DNA of 5,472 nt from an uncultured Arcobacter sp. (GTDB lineage Bacteria > Campylobacterota > Campylobacteria > Campylobacterales > Arcobacteraceae). Position numbers and translations under genes: made by a program. Location of the stretch: NCBI GenBank assembly GCA_937860115.1, contig CALMBI010000026.1, forward strand, positions 1-5,472, written 5' to 3'. Position 1 is the stretch's first letter. Each line of letters begins with the position of its first letter. Below are positions 5,178 through 5,472 of this stretch, piece by piece. The notes under the pieces are model-generated. The model worked only from the letters and a program-made list of their open reading frames with translations, did no database searches and was not told the DNA's origin.

Positions 5178-5472
5178 TTATTTATTTGCAACTGCTTTTG
5201 CAAGTGATGTTAAATTGTCACATACTTTAGGGTTCAGTGGACTTACTTTAACAACTGGCACTCCAACCTCTTTTGCTATTTGAGAAGCTACTTTTTCACT
5301 AAATTCTGGTGCTGTAAATACCGCTTTGACTTTCTCTTCTTTTGCTTCGGCGATTAAAAAAGCAATCTGTTTTGGTGTTGGATTTTTTCCACCAGCTTCG
5401 ATGGCTAATTGTTCTAAGTTATAATCTTTTGCAAAATATCCCCACGCAGGATGAAACACCATAAATTTACTT
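5178..5472 (-). CDS. znuA: Zinc ABC transporter substrate-binding protein ZnuA, C-terminal part only
   Basis: The frame is open to the right window edge; about 97 C-terminal residues are visible, so the N-terminal two thirds, signal peptide and His-rich loop are outside. The visible part starts SKFMVFHPAWGYFAKDY, the conserved C-lobe segment of cluster A-I metal-binding proteins, whose His is a metal ligand. It continues with PTPKQ, the alternating helix/strand pattern, VFTAPEFSEKVASQIAKEVGVPVV, and a final helix ending in ANK. ZnuA captures Zn2+ in the periplasm and hands it to ZnuB. Where many Mn- and Zn-binding relatives have an Asp-Pro-Leu, this protein has Ser-Pro-Leu, so a fourth Asp ligand is absent at that place. 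That pattern fits ZnuA better than the manganese proteins. A Cys follows nearby in KVCDN. It is the first visible gene of the metal operon; its promoter and any Zur or Fur site lie outside the window. Confidence 0.88.
   Translation of the reverse strand, partial: SKFMVFHPAWGYFAKDYNLEQLAIEAGGKNPTPKQIAFLIAEAKEEKVKAVFTAPEFSEKVASQIAKEVGVPVVKVSPLNPKVCDNLTSLAKAVANK

Noticed and set aside
5017..5283. Plus-strand open frame of 88 codons across the znuA-znuC gap
   Set aside because: It is antisense to the znuA end and the ZnuC Walker A region and has no independent support.

Overview
The window looks like a chromosomal segment of a member of the Campylobacterota (epsilonproteobacteria), probably a free-living Sulfurimonas- or Arcobacter-like organism. 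The reasons are the strong AT bias, the AAGGA-type ribosome sites, two tandem lipoproteins of the LPP20 family (well known from Helicobacter and Campylobacter) and the style of the DgkA and ZnuABC proteins. The genus is inference. Every gene I can support lies on the minus strand, so the order of transcription runs from the right end of the window to the left.

Right part (5472 to 2165): a metal-uptake operon. It opens with the C-terminal third of a ZnuA-type periplasmic metal-binding protein, cut by the window edge. ZnuC (ATPase) and ZnuB (permease) follow, overlapping by a few bases. The last gene overlaps znuB by an ATGA and encodes a 457-residue fusion of a periplasmic DUF1007 domain with a six-helix NicO/RcnA-type membrane transporter. 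These two domains correspond to the two separate proteins of the Haemophilus ZevAB zinc system, so the operon appears to join a classical zinc ABC importer with a fused ZevA-ZevB-like protein. Cys-Gly-Cys motifs occur both at the C-terminus of ZnuC and in a predicted cytoplasmic loop of the NicO domain. This operon is the most interesting part of the window.

Middle (2084 to 1186): a lipid-phosphate pair. A secreted or membrane-associated PAP2 phosphatase with all three catalytic motifs is followed within a few bases by dgkA, diacylglycerol kinase. The pair probably works in envelope lipid remodelling and recycling. An 80-base gap separates it from the metal operon. That gap holds a possible -10 element and no convincing terminator.

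Left part (1185 to 1): a 169-base intergenic region holds two short inverted repeats, a direct repeat with an 11-base period and a likely promoter and ribosome site. It precedes an LPP20-family lipoprotein gene. A second, different LPP20-like lipoprotein gene follows after 33 bases and runs off the left edge. The two are separated by a perfect 11-base-pair hairpin with a GAAA loop. No RNA genes, insertion sequences, CRISPR arrays or signs of recent transfer were seen.
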